Positions 50,751 through 58,665 of a DNA stretch of 64,000 nt are shown here, one piece after another. Source of the stretch: JAEUPI01 sp963814435 (GTDB taxonomy: Bacteria; Pseudomonadota; Gammaproteobacteria; Burkholderiales; Burkholderiaceae_C); contig CAWFCV010000033.1 in NCBI GenBank assembly GCA_963814435.1, positions 37,346 through 101,345 on the forward strand, read 5' to 3'. The translations under genes were made by a program, and so were the position numbers. The first letter of the stretch is position 1. Every line of letters begins with the position of its first letter. Under the pieces are notes generated by a model. The model worked only from the letters and a program-made list of their open reading frames with translations. It ran no database searches and was not told the origin of the DNA.

Positions 50751-50981
50751 ATGCGTAACGCCAACGAATCTGCCGAGACCCACCGCGCCGACACCAAAGG
50801 CGCCGAGTTCCTGCGCATGCCCTCTGTCATACGCAGAACCGGTCTGGCGCGGTCGACGATCTACCGTCTGATTGCCGAACGCCAGTTCCCTTCGCCTGTC
50901 CGACTGGCGGGACGCGCAGTCGGGTGGCGGCTGACTGATCTTGACCGCTGGAGCGCAGGTCGGCCGACCTCGGCGCATTGA
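50751..50981 (+). CDS. AlpA-family DNA-binding regulator (phage/island excisionase-like)
   Basis: This 76-residue protein has a MerR-like winged helix: FLRMPSVIRRTGLARSTIYR, LIAERQFPSPVRLAGRAVGW and LTDLDRWSAGRP. AlpA proteins activate excision or integrase genes of prophages and genomic islands. AAGG lies about 9 bases upstream of the ATG. Its position 300 bp from the tRNA-Asn 3' end suggests the edge of an integrated element. No integrase is next to it, so the element is probably decayed or rearranged. Confidence 0.88.
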   Translation: MRNANESAETHRADTKGAEFLRMPSVIRRTGLARSTIYRLIAERQFPSPVRLAGRAVGWRLTDLDRWSAGRPTSAH

Positions 50982-51014
50982 TTCATTGACCAATACATCG
51001 GCGCAATCGAGCGA

Positions 51015-51734
51015 TTGCTCTGCGACCCGATCACCGCGCACTCATGCTTCCAACTCGGCAGACCGACGGACCTACGCCGCCACCTTCATCACATAGCCCG
51101 CCACAACGATCGCGATGAGCGGCGCTCCCCAGCGCCACGTGGTGAACCGATAGCGCTCATTGCTCAGGATCGCCCGTTGAACGCCCAGCACGGCGGCTAC
51201 CAAAGCGACGGCCACGACGATGATCCCGATGACACCCATGCTGAAGGGCGCAACGGCAACCAGGGCCATCCAGAACGCTCTCGGAAGGGCCCGCAGGGTG
51301 TTGTCTATCGCGTCAGCTTCACGCGCCACGGCAAGAACGTCGCCAAGCTGTTTCGAGCCCGTGACTACGACAATGCAAGCTCCGCACTGAGAGCGGCAAG
51401 GGCTTGGCGCGACCGCATGTGCCGGACCCTACCGCCCGAGACGAAGCAGGAGTTCAGCCAACGCGTGAGGCCCGACAACACGAGCGGTTGTCCGGGCGTG
51501 TATCTCAAGCGCCAAGTCGTGCGCCGTGGCGATTGGCGCGGCGAGTACGTCCACTGGCAGGCCCAGTCACCGCAAGGGGTAAAGCCGTTCCGATCACGCT
51601 CGTTTTCGGTTGATCGCTACGGTTTCGATGCAGCGTTCGCGCTGGCGGTGAAGGCGCGTGCCGAGTTTGTCGCCGAGGTCGAGGGCTATGTCGGGGTGAC
51701 GCCGATCCCGGAGCGGTTTCGGCCTGTCGAATAG
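51015..51734 (+). CDS. AP2/ERF-like DNA-binding domain protein (start uncertain)
   Basis: Only the part from about 51285 looks like real protein. It has two AP2-like modules: VYRVSFTRHGKNVAKLFRA followed by ALRAARAWRDRM, then RPDNTSGCPGVYLKRQ, WRGEYVHWQAQSP and SFSVDRYGFDAAFALAVKAR. Small AP2 proteins of this kind occur in bacterial accessory DNA and phages and probably bind DNA. The first 90 codons, from a TTG at 51015, are low-complexity and overlap a better minus-strand gene. No ATG lies between them and the domain, so the true start is unclear or the 5' end is lost. A truncated second copy lies at 57155. Confidence 0.6.
   Translation: MLCDPITAHSCFQLGRPTDLRRHLHHIARHNDRDERRSPAPRGEPIALIAQDRPLNAQHGGYQSDGHDDDPDDTHAEGRNGNQGHPERSRKGPQGVVYRVSFTRHGKNVAKLFRARDYDNASSALRAARAWRDRMCRTLPPETKQEFSQRVRPDNTSGCPGVYLKRQVVRRGDWRGEYVHWQAQSPQGVKPFRSRSFSVDRYGFDAAFALAVKARAEFVAEVEGYVGVTPIPERFRPVE
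51072..51269 (-). CDS. Small hypothetical membrane protein, two predicted helices
   Basis: From ATG at 51269 this reads 65 residues with two hydrophobic segments (GVIGIIVVAVALVAAVLGV and APLIAIVVAGYVMKVAA) separated by a short basic stretch. I do not recognise a family. The opposite strand gives His-rich, unnatural sequence here, which favours this frame. No clear ribosome site is visible. An upstream ATG at 51329 would add 20 residues but overlaps the AP2-domain gene. Confidence 0.45.
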   Translation of the reverse strand: MALVAVAPFSMGVIGIIVVAVALVAAVLGVQRAILSNERYRFTTWRWGAPLIAIVVAGYVMKVAA

Positions 51735-51801
51735 GACGCCAATCAATGGGTGGTGCCAATGGTCGCGGGCTCCTACGACGCCGGGGTTGACGCCACCGGC
51801 T

Positions 51802-52095
51802 CGTCCGAGCGACATTGAACGTGGCGGTACTTCGTTGCCGTGATCAGGCCCCATCCATTCGAGGAGTCGCCATCAAGCTACTTACCTTCATCGGTTGGCT
51901 CATTCTTCTTGTGCTCTGCTGGCCGCTTGCCTTGCTCGCGCTGATCCTGTGGCCGTTGGTATGGCTGGTGTCGCTGCCGTTTCGGCTCGTCGGCATCACA
52001 TTCGAGGCGCTGTTCGCCTTGTTAAGGTCGGTGCTGCTACTGCCGGCTCGCGTCCTCGGCTACAGAGCGAAGCCATGAGCCTGCGCGCAGGAGAT
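51802..52095 (+). repeat. Duplicated unit, copy 1 (small membrane-protein gene and leader)
   Basis: This 294-bp segment, from CGTCCGAGCGACATTGAAC to GGAGAT, recurs at 54816-55118 on the same strand with only scattered substitutions and an 8-bp insertion in the second copy. The flanks differ, so the edges mark the duplicated unit. Confidence 0.9.
51815..52078 (+). CDS. Small hydrophobic membrane protein (start uncertain)
   Basis: The conserved part is about 68 residues: IKLLTFIGWLILLVLCWPLA, WPLVWLVSLPFRLVGITFEA and FALLRSVLLLPARVLGYRA, giving two to three membrane helices. I know similar short hypothetical proteins in Burkholderiales but no function. A strong GAGGAG (51861-51866) lies five bases before ATC AAG at 51872, where the family would have ATG. 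Either ATC is used as a start, or the gene has lost its ATG, or translation begins at TTG 51815 without a clear ribosome site. The second copy has the same ATC. Confidence 0.6.
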   Translation: MNVAVLRCRDQAPSIRGVAIKLLTFIGWLILLVLCWPLALLALILWPLVWLVSLPFRLVGITFEALFALLRSVLLLPARVLGYRAKP

Positions 52096-52160
52096 TTTCC
52101 ACATGGCCCCGAAGGCGCTTCGGGATCGACTGGCGGCGATGACCCTCCCCAGGCCCAGCC

Positions 52161-53052
52161 TCAGCCAGCAGCGGCCTTGCGTCTCTCGCGCAACGATGGC
52201 GGGTTCAGGATGTCAGCACCAAATAGCTGGGTCGCCCGTTCGACGAAGCGCTGCTCTTCAGGTTCCGTGTAGATCGAGACCCACTCGTCGGCTGTCGCGC
52301 GATCCCGCGCCGCGGCCAGGATCTCCGCGTCGTCTCCCACGGGAACGTGGAGTGGCCCGTCCTCGGTGGCCGCCCGATAGATCGCCTCGGCGACAACGTC
52401 GGGCGTCGTTCCACCTTCCATCTGCGCCCCGAAAGTGCGCGACATCCGGGCCCGTCCTTGGGCGTACTCGTGCCCCTCGCGGAAAGGCCGGCGCGCGCTT
52501 GCCCCAGATCGGGGTGAGGATCACGCCCGGTTCAATGATCGCGACACGAACGCCCAGTCGCTTCACTTCCATGGCGAGCGTCTCGCTGATGGCTGACAGC
52601 GCGAACTTCGTGGCGGCGTAGAAACCGTGGCAGGGGAGCGTGATGCGTCCCATCATCGATGTGACGTTGACGATCGCACCGGCGCGACGTTGGCGCATCG
52701 ATGGCAGCACGGCCTGCAGCATGCGCACGGCGCCGAAGACGTTCGTCTCGAAGATGGCGCGGATCTCCTCCATGGGCATCAGCTCCACGGCGCCGGCAGA
52801 GCCGATGCCCGCGTTGTTCACGAGCACGTCCACCGGCCCCACCCGAGCGACGGCGTCGTGAACGGAATCGTCTTGGTCCACGTCGAGCACGATCGGCGTG
52901 ATGAACAACCCTTCGGCGACGGCGCGCTGTAACCCCTCGGATGCGGCGGGACTTCGCGCGCCGGCGTAGACGCGGTATCCGCGTTGCGCGAACAGCCGGG
53001 CGGTTTCGAGACCGATGCCAGTGCTCGTACCGGTAATCAGTGCAGAAGGCAT
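52161..53052 (-). CDS. Short-chain dehydrogenase/reductase (frameshifted)
   Basis: This classical SDR of about 295 residues has the Rossmann motif ALITGTSTGIGLETARLF, then VLVNNAGIGSAGAVELMP and the catalytic Ser, Tyr and Lys in NVTSMMG and YAATKFALSAISETLAME. A one-base indel near 52485 separates the catalytic part from the C-terminus (REGHEYAQGRARM, then GGTTPDVVAEAIYRAA). Corrected, it is full length. The substrate is unknown. Neighbours give no pathway. Confidence 0.8.
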
Positions 53053-53301
53053 GCCGGTTCTCCGTCTGTGGTCGCGCATGCTATCCCGTGTCAAGTGCAT
53101 GTGGCTTCCGGTGACGCGGTGACCGCCACGCAGGCACCCTATCCGCCTCCGCGATGGATGGCCGGCCCATATCGGACGTTCAGGTCAATGCAAAAGGAAC
53201 ATCGACCTTACGGCAAAGAGAGTGACCGTCAAGCCCGTGCTGTTGCTTGATCTGCGAAACGCGGCGACCTCAGCATGCAGCACATGTAGGCCCCAGGGAC
53301 C

Positions 53302-54318
53302 TCAGTCGAACACCCTTGTTGCCCGAATCAGTATTGATCGAGGAAGTTCCATCCCGATCTCCCTGGCAGTCCGCTTGTTTGCTGCTAGCTCAAACCGGGT
53401 CGGCTGCTGAAATGGAACCTCTTGCACCTTCGCTCCTTTGAGTATTTTGTCCACTTGGCCCACGGCGAGCTGGAACATCTCATCAAGGTTGGGTCCATAA
53501 GTAGCCAGGACGCCACTCTTTGCGAAGTCCGAGTCTTCGCTGATCGTCGGGAGCCGTTGGATCAACGCAACCTTCACGATTTCTTCAACGTACCTGAAGG
53601 TCACATCCGATGCCGCGATGAACAGAAGCTCAGGTCGACTCCGCACCATCTCGGCGAATAGCGCCATGCGCTCATCCGACTCGGTAGGCAAGGTATAGAC
53701 CACCAAACTCACGCCAATACCGGCTGTCGCCTTGCGCAGCGCGTTCGCTTCCATGGTGCCCGGAGCATCGTCAGCAGCGATCAGTGCGACGCGCTTCAAT
53801 CCCGGGACCAGCTCAACGGCCATCTCAAGACGCTTTGCAACCGTCTCGTCGGATTGCCACGAGATGCCGGTGATGTTGCCGCTGGGTGTGGCCAAAGTCG
53901 TCGTCACACCCTGGCCTACGGCGTCGAAGATCTGGTAGCACACGATTGGCATCGCTGTGCGCACCTTGCGAACCGCGGATAACGTGTTGTAGTCAATGAC
54001 TAGGACTGCGACTCGTTGTGACTCGAGGCTGTCAATGATCGCCGGTATACGCGCGGGTTCATCGCCATCGACACGATGCTCAATCTCGAGGTTCACACCC
54101 TCGATCCAACCGTATGGGCGCAGCTGCCCTGCCAGCTCGCGGGAGTATCGATAGCTTTGCTTGGTTCCATGCTCCAGCAGGCCAACCTTCTTGCGTGCGG
54201 CTGCCGGATTGCATCCAAGGGAAAGCCCGCCCATCACCCCGCTGAGCAGGAGCGAAACGACCGATCTACGAGATAAGTCGTCCAAGGATCGTGTTCTGCC
54301 AAGGCGCTCTCGATCCAT
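53302..54318 (-). CDS. ABC-transporter substrate-binding lipoprotein, ABC_sub_bind family
   Basis: This protein of about 338 residues has an N-terminal lipobox region (LLLSGVMGGLSLGCNP) after a basic, twin-Arg-containing start (SLDDLSRRSVV). The body resembles pfam04392-type binding proteins: RPYGWIEGVNLEIEHR, VAVLVIDYNTLSAVRKV and ATYGPNLDEMFQLAVGQVDKIL. In Burkholderiales such genes often occur alone without permease genes, as here. The ligand is unknown. ATG at 54318 is preferred. ATG at 54345 would add nine residues. Confidence 0.82.
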   Translation of the reverse strand: MDRERLGRTRSLDDLSRRSVVSLLLSGVMGGLSLGCNPAAARKKVGLLEHGTKQSYRYSRELAGQLRPYGWIEGVNLEIEHRVDGDEPARIPAIIDSLESQRVAVLVIDYNTLSAVRKVRTAMPIVCYQIFDAVGQGVTTTLATPSGNITGISWQSDETVAKRLEMAVELVPGLKRVALIAADDAPGTMEANALRKATAGIGVSLVVYTLPTESDERMALFAEMVRSRPELLFIAASDVTFRYVEEIVKVALIQRLPTISEDSDFAKSGVLATYGPNLDEMFQLAVGQVDKILKGAKVQEVPFQQPTRFELAANKRTAREIGMELPRSILIRATRVFD

Positions 54319-54359
54319 CAATTCCCTCCCGACCAGCTCGTGCATTTGAGCACCGGTTT

Positions 54360-54815
54360 GCTGAGGCGGCCAGGGGCCGTCACTATCCATTCAGCGGTAC
54401 TACGGGCCTCTCCGCCACCCCAAGGCGCCCGGCCTGTGCCGTCACCGGCGTCCGGTTGGTCGTCCCCGACCACGCCCAGGGGCTTCCCGTGTTGCGCGCG
54501 CTTTCCTGGTGTACGTGCTGTCGCCACTACCCCGGCACAGCCACTGGCGGCACTGCTTGCTCATCCGTCCAGTGATGTCAGCCTTCCCCGAAAGAGTGGT
54601 CGGGTCGGCCTGTGCATCGTCAATTTCGAGGCTTGCTCGGCGTTCACTCGCGTTACGGCCCGCACACTCGCGCTGCCACCTATGCGTGGCACGCTTTACC
54701 CGAAGGCTTCAGACATTTCGTCACCTCCATGCCTGCTCCGGTTGCTTCCGGCTGGAGCAGTTGCCGGGCGGGGCTTGCACCCGCTGGAAAGCGCCGCCTT
54801 TGCACGGCGCACACC
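54360..54815. other. Conserved cassette-like sequence without a supported gene
   Basis: These about 450 bp are open in several plus-strand frames (for example ACSAFTRVTARTLALPPMRG in one and TSMPAPVASGWSSCRAGL in another). Neither has a ribosome site or a family match I trust. I recall similar text as recurrent, probably spurious proteins in many proteobacteria, which suggests a repeated DNA element rather than a gene. It ends exactly where copy 2 of the membrane-protein unit begins. Confidence 0.45.
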
Positions 54816-55118
54816 CGTCCGAGCGACATTGAACGCGGGGGCACTTCGTTGCCGTGCTCGGGCCCCCATCCTCTCGAGGAGTCGCCATCAAGCTGCTTAC
54901 CTTCATCGGTTGGCTCATTCTTCCATTCTTCTTGTGCTCTGCTGGCCGCTTGCCTTACTCGCGCTGATCCTGTGGCCGGTGGTATGGCTGGTGTCGCTGC
55001 CGTTTCGGCTCGTCGGCATCACGTTCGATGCGCTGTTCGCCTTGTTGAGGGCGGTGCTGCTGCTGCCGGCTCGCGTCCTGGGCTACAGGGCGAAGCCATG
55101 AGCCTGCGGGCAGGAGAT
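54816..55118 (+). repeat. Duplicated unit, copy 2
   Basis: This is the second copy of the unit at 51802-52095, in the same orientation. Relative to copy 1 it carries an 8-bp insertion (CCATTCTT, a local tandem duplication) near 54923 and scattered substitutions. Confidence 0.9.
54887..55101 (+). pseudogene. Frameshifted copy of the small membrane protein
   Basis: From ATC at 54887 it reads IKLLTFIGWLIL as in copy 1. The 8-bp insertion then shifts the frame and gives a stop at about 54965. The remaining part continues intact in another frame (LLVLCWPLALLALILWPVVW and ALLRAVLLLPARVLGYRA) to 55101. It is therefore probably non-functional unless it restarts internally. Confidence 0.75.
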
Positions 55119-55191
55119 CTCTGACCCAGCCCCTCGCTTCGGCCGCCGCGTTACGGTGGGACATCAATCCACCCGCATCCACGTAGCCCGA

Positions 55192-57045
55192 TTACTGCAG
55201 ATCTTCCGCAGCACTCGTGTCTTCGAGGCCGGCAGCGATACGCAGGAACAAGTGGTACTTGCGCCGATCCTCCAGTCGCCGCAACACCGATTTGCCGTTC
55301 AATGCCCCATTGATGAATTCGGGTGCAGCCAGCCGTGCCTTCTCAAGCGCCTCTCGTGCCTTTTCGATTTCTCCTAACCCGACGTAGCACAGCGCGACGT
55401 CGTGGTATGTAGTCCCGGCGCCTTGTGTCTCTGTGACCGCGCGCAATCCGCATTCCAGCCCCCGTGCGTAGTCGTTCGCGAAGAAGTACGCGTCCGACAA
55501 CAAGGCGTACACGCTGAACGTCCATGGATCACGCGGGTTCAGCCGCAGCGCTTGATGCAGGTGTTCAATGGCCTGGGCATGATCGCCATTCAGCATCTCG
55601 GTCCACCCGAGTTGATGCAAAGCGCGATAGTCATTGCGGTTGAGCTCATGCGCATGACGCGCGTCGTCGACGGCCTGCATTGTTCCGCCGTCTCCGCCTG
55701 AGACTGAAAGCAGGGCGGAGCGGGCTGAATAGCCGTCATGGTCAGTGCGATCAAGTTCGATTGCCCGATTCGCGGCGCCGAGGCCTTCCTTCCACGTTTC
55801 CCGCTTGTTGGCTGCAGCTCCCCACCAGACCTCCAAGAACAAACCATATGCGAGCATTTGCAGGGCGTGCACACAGGTGGGATCAAGTGCAAGCGCGGCC
55901 CGTGCTTCGCGAATCCCTCGTGTAAGCAATGCCAGGTCCCGAGTGATTAGCGACTTGTTCAAGTTCGCTCGCGAACGTACCGCAAGTTGATAGGCGCTGA
56001 GGTTATCGGGGCGCTTGCGCAAGGCTGTGGACATCGCCGCCTCGTCAATCCTCGGCGCAATGGCGGCAACGATGCTCAAAGTCACCTCCTCCTGCACGGC
56101 GAAGATGTCCTCCAGCACACGGTCGTAGCGGTCGGCCCAGATGTGATTGCCTGTCAGGGAGTCGAAAAGCTGCGCGGAGACGCGGATTCGATTGGCCGAC
56201 TTGCGGATGCTCCCTTCCAGCACATAGCGCACGCCAAGTTCCTTGCCGACTTTCCGGATGTCGGGCGACTTGCCTTTGTAGGAGAACGACGAATTGCGCG
56301 CAATGACGAATAGGGAGTGAAACCGCGACAACTCGGTGATGATGTCTTCGGTCACGCCGTCGATGAAGTACTCCTGCTCCGGATCGCCGCTCATGTTGGT
56401 GAATGGCACCACGGCGATCGAGGGCTTGTCCGGCAATGACAAGTCGATTTCGACGGAGGCGGGTTTGGGCGCATCAGCGTTGCCACCCGCGCGACCGACT
56501 CGGTAGGCGCGAACCGGCTCCGGGATGTTCTTGACCGTTTGCTCGCCCCTGTCCTCGAAGCTCGTGTCAACCTTGCCTCGCACCGCAGTGCGGATCGACT
56601 CGGACACCATGACGCCGCCCGGTTCGGCCAATCCCTGCAGCCGCGATGCGATGTTCACGCCGTCGCCGTAGACCGTCCCGTCGGTCTTCTCAATCACGTC
56701 GCCCAGATGAACACCAATGCGGAAGCGCAACTGCCGTCCCTCGGGTACGTCGACAGCAAGGCCCTGGAGGTCCTCTTGAAGGGCAAGCGCCGTCTGCACC
56801 GCGCCGATCGCAGTGTGGAAGACTGCGAGCACCGAATCGCCCGCCATATCGACCACGCGACCTTGGTTAGATTCGATACGAGCCTTAAACACGGCGCGTG
56901 CGGCGTCGAGTGCAGTCACGGTCGCGCGTTCATCGCCGGACATAAGACGGGAGTAGCCAGCAGCGTCGGCCGCCAGGATTGCTGCCAACCGCTGTGATAG
57001 TTCAGAACCGTTCAAGGGCTCCTCCCCAGGGGCTGTCGCGAACAT
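55192..57045 (-). CDS. Class III adenylate/guanylate cyclase with FlgO-like and TPR regions
   Basis: This is a 617-residue soluble protein. The cyclase homology domain (about residues 14-190) contains AAILAADAAGYSRLMSGDE, VVDMAGDSVLAVF and GVHLGDVIEKTDGTVYGDGV. A middle region has PSIAVVPFTNMSGDPEQEYF, ITELSRFHSLFVIARNSSF and GVRYVLEGSIRKSANRIRVS. TPR-like repeats run to the end (YRALHQLGWTEML, AIEHLHQALRLNPRD). This architecture is common in rhizobia and Burkholderiales. It probably makes cAMP under control of the TPR part. The ATG at 57045 has no clear ribosome site. A TTG at 57015 sits right behind GGAGGAG and may be the true start. Confidence 0.88.
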   Translation of the reverse strand: MFATAPGEEPLNGSELSQRLAAILAADAAGYSRLMSGDERATVTALDAARAVFKARIESNQGRVVDMAGDSVLAVFHTAIGAVQTALALQEDLQGLAVDVPEGRQLRFRIGVHLGDVIEKTDGTVYGDGVNIASRLQGLAEPGGVMVSESIRTAVRGKVDTSFEDRGEQTVKNIPEPVRAYRVGRAGGNADAPKPASVEIDLSLPDKPSIAVVPFTNMSGDPEQEYFIDGVTEDIITELSRFHSLFVIARNSSFSYKGKSPDIRKVGKELGVRYVLEGSIRKSANRIRVSAQLFDSLTGNHIWADRYDRVLEDIFAVQEEVTLSIVAAIAPRIDEAAMSTALRKRPDNLSAYQLAVRSRANLNKSLITRDLALLTRGIREARAALALDPTCVHALQMLAYGLFLEVWWGAAANKRETWKEGLGAANRAIELDRTDHDGYSARSALLSVSGGDGGTMQAVDDARHAHELNRNDYRALHQLGWTEMLNGDHAQAIEHLHQALRLNPRDPWTFSVYALLSDAYFFANDYARGLECGLRAVTETQGAGTTYHDVALCYVGLGEIEKAREALEKARLAAPEFINGALNGKSVLRRLEDRRKYHLFLRIAAGLEDTSAAEDLQ

Positions 57046-57154
57046 GGTATCGCGGCTTAGTGTTCAGGAGAATTACCGCCGCGGCGAGGGTCCGCCACTG
57101 GCCGGGTAACCTGCCCCGACCTTTTCGAGCCAATCATCCCTGCGGACGGCTCGG

Positions 57155-57351
57155 ACTGGCAGGCACAGTCACCCCAAGAGGTAAAGCCCTTCCGATCACG
57201 CTCGCTTTCGGTGGATCGCTACGGCTTCGATGGAGCCTTTGCGCTGGCAGTGAAGACGCGAGCGGAGTTCGTCGCGGAGGTCGAGGGCTAAGTTCGGGGT
57301 GACGCCGATTCCGGAGCGATTTCGGCCCGCTGAATAGGAAGCCAATCAATG
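57155..57351 (+). pseudogene. Truncated copy of the AP2-like domain gene 3' end
   Basis: About 197 bp align with 51553-51748 with few substitutions, including the shared tail CCAATCAATG. It begins inside the AP2 module (DWQAQSPQEVKPFRSRS and LSVDRYGFDGAFALAVKTRA). An extra base turns GGCTATGT into GGCTAAGTT, giving an early TAA. The 5' part is absent, so it is a dead duplicate. Confidence 0.85.
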
Positions 57352-57407
57352 CAACTCCCCCTGGCGACGCCGTGACCGGCACGCAGGCAACTCGATCGGC
57401 AGACCCG

Positions 57408-57719
57408 TTACCGCGTGAGTTCCACCAACCACTCCTGAATCATTGCCCCGCGATCCGTGCCACCGAGCGGCACCGATTCGATGCCGCGCAGGCGCATTCG
57501 CTGACCGATGACGCCCACGAGCTCGGGCCGGATCAACTCGAACACCACGCCACGATCGGGTGAAGCTTGCGCCAGGCGCAGCACCAGCCTGCGCGGCGCC
57601 TCGGAGTTCGCGTTGGCGAATTCGAGCATCCCCGCAGCCCACTGGTCGACCGGCGGTGGCTCACCCTTGGTCAGCACCCCCATCTTGCGCATCAGCAGAA
57701 CCCGCGCCATCATTGGCAT
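57408..57719 (-). CDS. Hypothetical protein next to a LexA box
   Basis: This 103-residue protein (MPMMARVLLMRKMGVL, then PPPVDQWAAGMLEFANANSE and PRRLVLRLAQASPDRGVVFE) belongs to no family I recognise. It is soluble and mixed alpha/beta in appearance. The ATG at 57719 sits one base after the LexA box, so a bound repressor would cover its start. Internal ATGs at 57713, 57710 and 57689 are alternatives. It diverges from the SRAP gene, and the two may be jointly SOS-controlled. Confidence 0.5.
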   Translation of the reverse strand: MPMMARVLLMRKMGVLTKGEPPPVDQWAAGMLEFANANSEAPRRLVLRLAQASPDRGVVFELIRPELVGVIGQRMRLRGIESVPLGGTDRGAMIQEWLVELTR

Positions 57720-57720
57720 A

Positions 57721-57736
57721 CTGTATAGGCATACAG
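57721..57736. promoter_or_regulatory. LexA (SOS) box
   Basis: CTGTATAGGCATACAG matches the consensus CTGT-N8-ACAG exactly, within the longer palindrome ACTGTATAGGCATACAGT. It lies 32 bp before the SRAP ATG and immediately upstream of the divergent small gene, so it could repress both. Confidence 0.8.
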
Positions 57737-57768
57737 TCTGCACGGATCGCACGCGCTACAGTGCTTCC

Positions 57769-58428
57769 ATGTGCACGAGGTACATCAGCCCGGAGACCGC
57801 TGACATCGAGCGGCACTGGCACGTCGGCCGCGACAACGCCTGGCGCGGTGCGCAGCTGTTTCCGCGCTCGATGGGTCCGTTCATCCGGGCGGCGCGGGAC
57901 TCGACCGATCCACGGCGCGAATTCGTGATCGGCCAGTGGGGCCTGATCCCCTGGTTCGCGAAGACCGCCAAGCTGCCTTATGCGACGGTCAATGCGCGGT
58001 TCGAGGAGATCACGAGCAAGGCGTCGTACAAGGATCCCTGGCGCTACGGCAAGCGCTGCATCATCCCGGCGGAGTCATTCGACGAGCCGAACTGGGAGAC
58101 GGGCAAGAACGTGTGGTGGCGCTTCCGGCGTGCCGATGGCGCGCCGTGGGGGCTGGCGGGGCTGTGGAACACCTGGACCGACAAGGAGTCCGGCGAGGTG
58201 GTCGAGAGCTACACGATGTTGACGATCAACGCGGATCCGCATCCGCTGATGAGTCGGATGCACAAGCCGGATCCGAAGTTGGGGCCTGATCAGCAGGACA
58301 AGCGCAGCGTGGTGGCGATCGAGCTCGACGATGTCGATCAGTGGCTCTATTCGCCAATCGAGGAGGCGAGCAAGCTGATCAGGCTGTCTCCGGTGGAGGC
58401 GTTTGCGGCCGGGCCGGTGAGTGCGTAG
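57769..58428 (+). CDS. SRAP/HMCES-YedK family abasic-site DNA-crosslinking protein
   Basis: This 219-residue SRAP-domain protein forms a stable thiazolidine crosslink with abasic sites in single-stranded DNA. The catalytic Cys is residue 2 (MCTRYISPETADIERHW). Other family elements are GQWGLIPWFAK, YATVNARFEEITSKASY with the conserved Asn and Glu, RCIIPAESFDEPNW, and the His in NADPHPLMSRMHKP. The ATG at 57769 must be the start because Cys2 is required. A LexA box 32 bp upstream implies SOS control, which fits a DNA-damage role. The 237 bp downstream hold no gene I can support. Confidence 0.93.
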   Translation: MCTRYISPETADIERHWHVGRDNAWRGAQLFPRSMGPFIRAARDSTDPRREFVIGQWGLIPWFAKTAKLPYATVNARFEEITSKASYKDPWRYGKRCIIPAESFDEPNWETGKNVWWRFRRADGAPWGLAGLWNTWTDKESGEVVESYTMLTINADPHPLMSRMHKPDPKLGPDQQDKRSVVAIELDDVDQWLYSPIEEASKLIRLSPVEAFAAGPVSA

Positions 58429-58665
58429 AGCGAGTGGCGTTGGGGAAGCGCAAAGGATCACGTCGGCTTCGACATTGGCTGAGCTCACCCAGTCGGCCAT
58501 CTTCTGATATGCGAGGGCGAAGGCTAAACGGCAGGAAAAGGCTGACACCTGCCGGTCAACAGCAACCCAACAATGCAGTTGGGCAGACATCAGTGGGTGC
58601 GAGTTGATGGCGACAGGGTCCCACTGAATTCCTGGCGCTGACAATTGTTGCCGCCAATACGCCTC

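Noticed and set aside
50358..51041. 227-residue minus-strand frame running through tRNA-Asn
   Set aside because: It ends inside the antisense of a perfect tRNA and crosses its terminator. It overlaps the AlpA gene.
54340..55101. 253-residue plus-strand frame joining the cassette-like sequence to the membrane-protein copy
   Set aside because: The join results from the 8-bp insertion in copy 2. The N-terminal part has no start signal or family.
51730..57360. Integron cassette array with attC sites
   Set aside because: The duplicated units and cassette-like sequence prompted a search for paired RYYYAAC/GTTRRRY sites with folding arms. I found none convincing and no IntI.
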